Source: Methanocorpusculum sp.
GTDB taxonomy: Archaea > Halobacteriota > Methanomicrobia > Methanomicrobiales > Methanocorpusculaceae
Reading direction: 5' to 3'
NCBI GenBank assembly: GCA_029987045.1
Contig: DALTWN010000074.1
Coordinates: 1 to 5,392 of the forward strand
DNA: 5,392 nucleotides
The notes below the pieces were generated by a model, which did no database searches, was not told the origin of the DNA, and saw only the letters and a program-made list of their open reading frames with translations. A program made the translations under genes and the position numbers. Below, in pieces: positions 5,343-5,392 of the stretch; the first letter of the stretch is position 1; each line of letters opens with the position of its first letter.

Positions 5343-5392
5343 ATGATAATCGATATTCTCAACTCTGAACAGGATGTGGCGGGTGTCAATAT
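5343..5392 (+). CDS. dtdA: Probable D-aminoacyl-tRNA deacylase DtdA, N-terminus only
   Basis: An open frame begins at ATG 5343 and runs off the window after 16 complete codons (MIIDILNSEQDVAGVN; the next codon begins AT). The pattern of a short hydrophobic strand followed by NSxxDxAGxN resembles the N-terminus of the archaeal and plant DtdA/GEK1 deacylase. That enzyme hydrolyses D-amino acids mischarged onto tRNA and is zinc-dependent. With so few residues this is a pattern judgement. It starts 31 bp after the membrane-protein gene. GGAG at 5320-5323 is 19 nt away, too far for a normal ribosome-binding site, so the gene is probably carried on the upstream transcript. It would add another translation-quality gene to the cluster. 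Confidence 0.5.
   Translation, partial: MIIDILNSEQDVAGVN

Noticed and set aside
1..5392. CRISPR array, transposon ends, phage genes or a defence system
   Set aside because: I saw no regularly spaced direct repeats, transposase-like proteins, long terminal inverted repeats or defence domains. The genes are ordinary chromosomal genes.

Overview
The window is a compact stretch of archaeal chromosome, most likely from a methanogen of the Methanomicrobiales (a Methanocorpusculum-like genome is my best guess; inference from protein flavour and roughly balanced base composition, not from a search). The archaeal assignment is firm: it carries a short eIF5B-type initiation factor, ribosomal protein S6e, a tRNA-His with genome-encoded G-1 and no encoded CCA, TATA-like promoter elements and an oligo-T terminator.

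Layout. At the left edge tRNA-His(GUG) is on the minus strand (3-76). It diverges, across 133 bp, from the aIF5B gene infB (210-1979, +). S6e follows after 72 bp (2052-2459, +) and ends at a T7 tract. Next comes a 56-codon four-cysteine ORF (2506-2676, +), small enough to be missed by length-filtered gene callers. It converges with a RimI-like GNAT acetyltransferase on the minus strand (2686-3168). That gene diverges from a DUF1015 family protein (3208-4461, +) across only 39 bp. A seven-helix membrane protein resembling the DUF1624/HGSNAT acyltransferases (4490-5311, +) follows 28 bp later. A truncated CDS starting at 5343 looks like the N-terminus of the archaeal D-aminoacyl-tRNA deacylase DtdA.

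How they fit. Most recognisable genes serve translation or protein modification: tRNA-His, initiation factor, small-subunit protein, N-terminal/ribosomal acetyltransferase and probably tRNA proofreading. The DUF1015 and DUF1624-like genes are the poorly understood members and are probably co-transcribed with the downstream dtdA-like gene. infB and S6e have similar leaders (CGAGGAG placed 10-11 nt before ATG). The genes from rimI onward have no convincing Shine-Dalgarno sequence and may be leaderless or coupled.

I found no mobile element, CRISPR array, intein or broken gene, and no new multi-gene system. The most interesting signals are regulatory: repeated AGATAT/ATATCT dyads around the infB promoter, an imperfect 45-bp dyad joining the two start codons of the rimI/DUF1015 pair, and the small Cys4 ORF.
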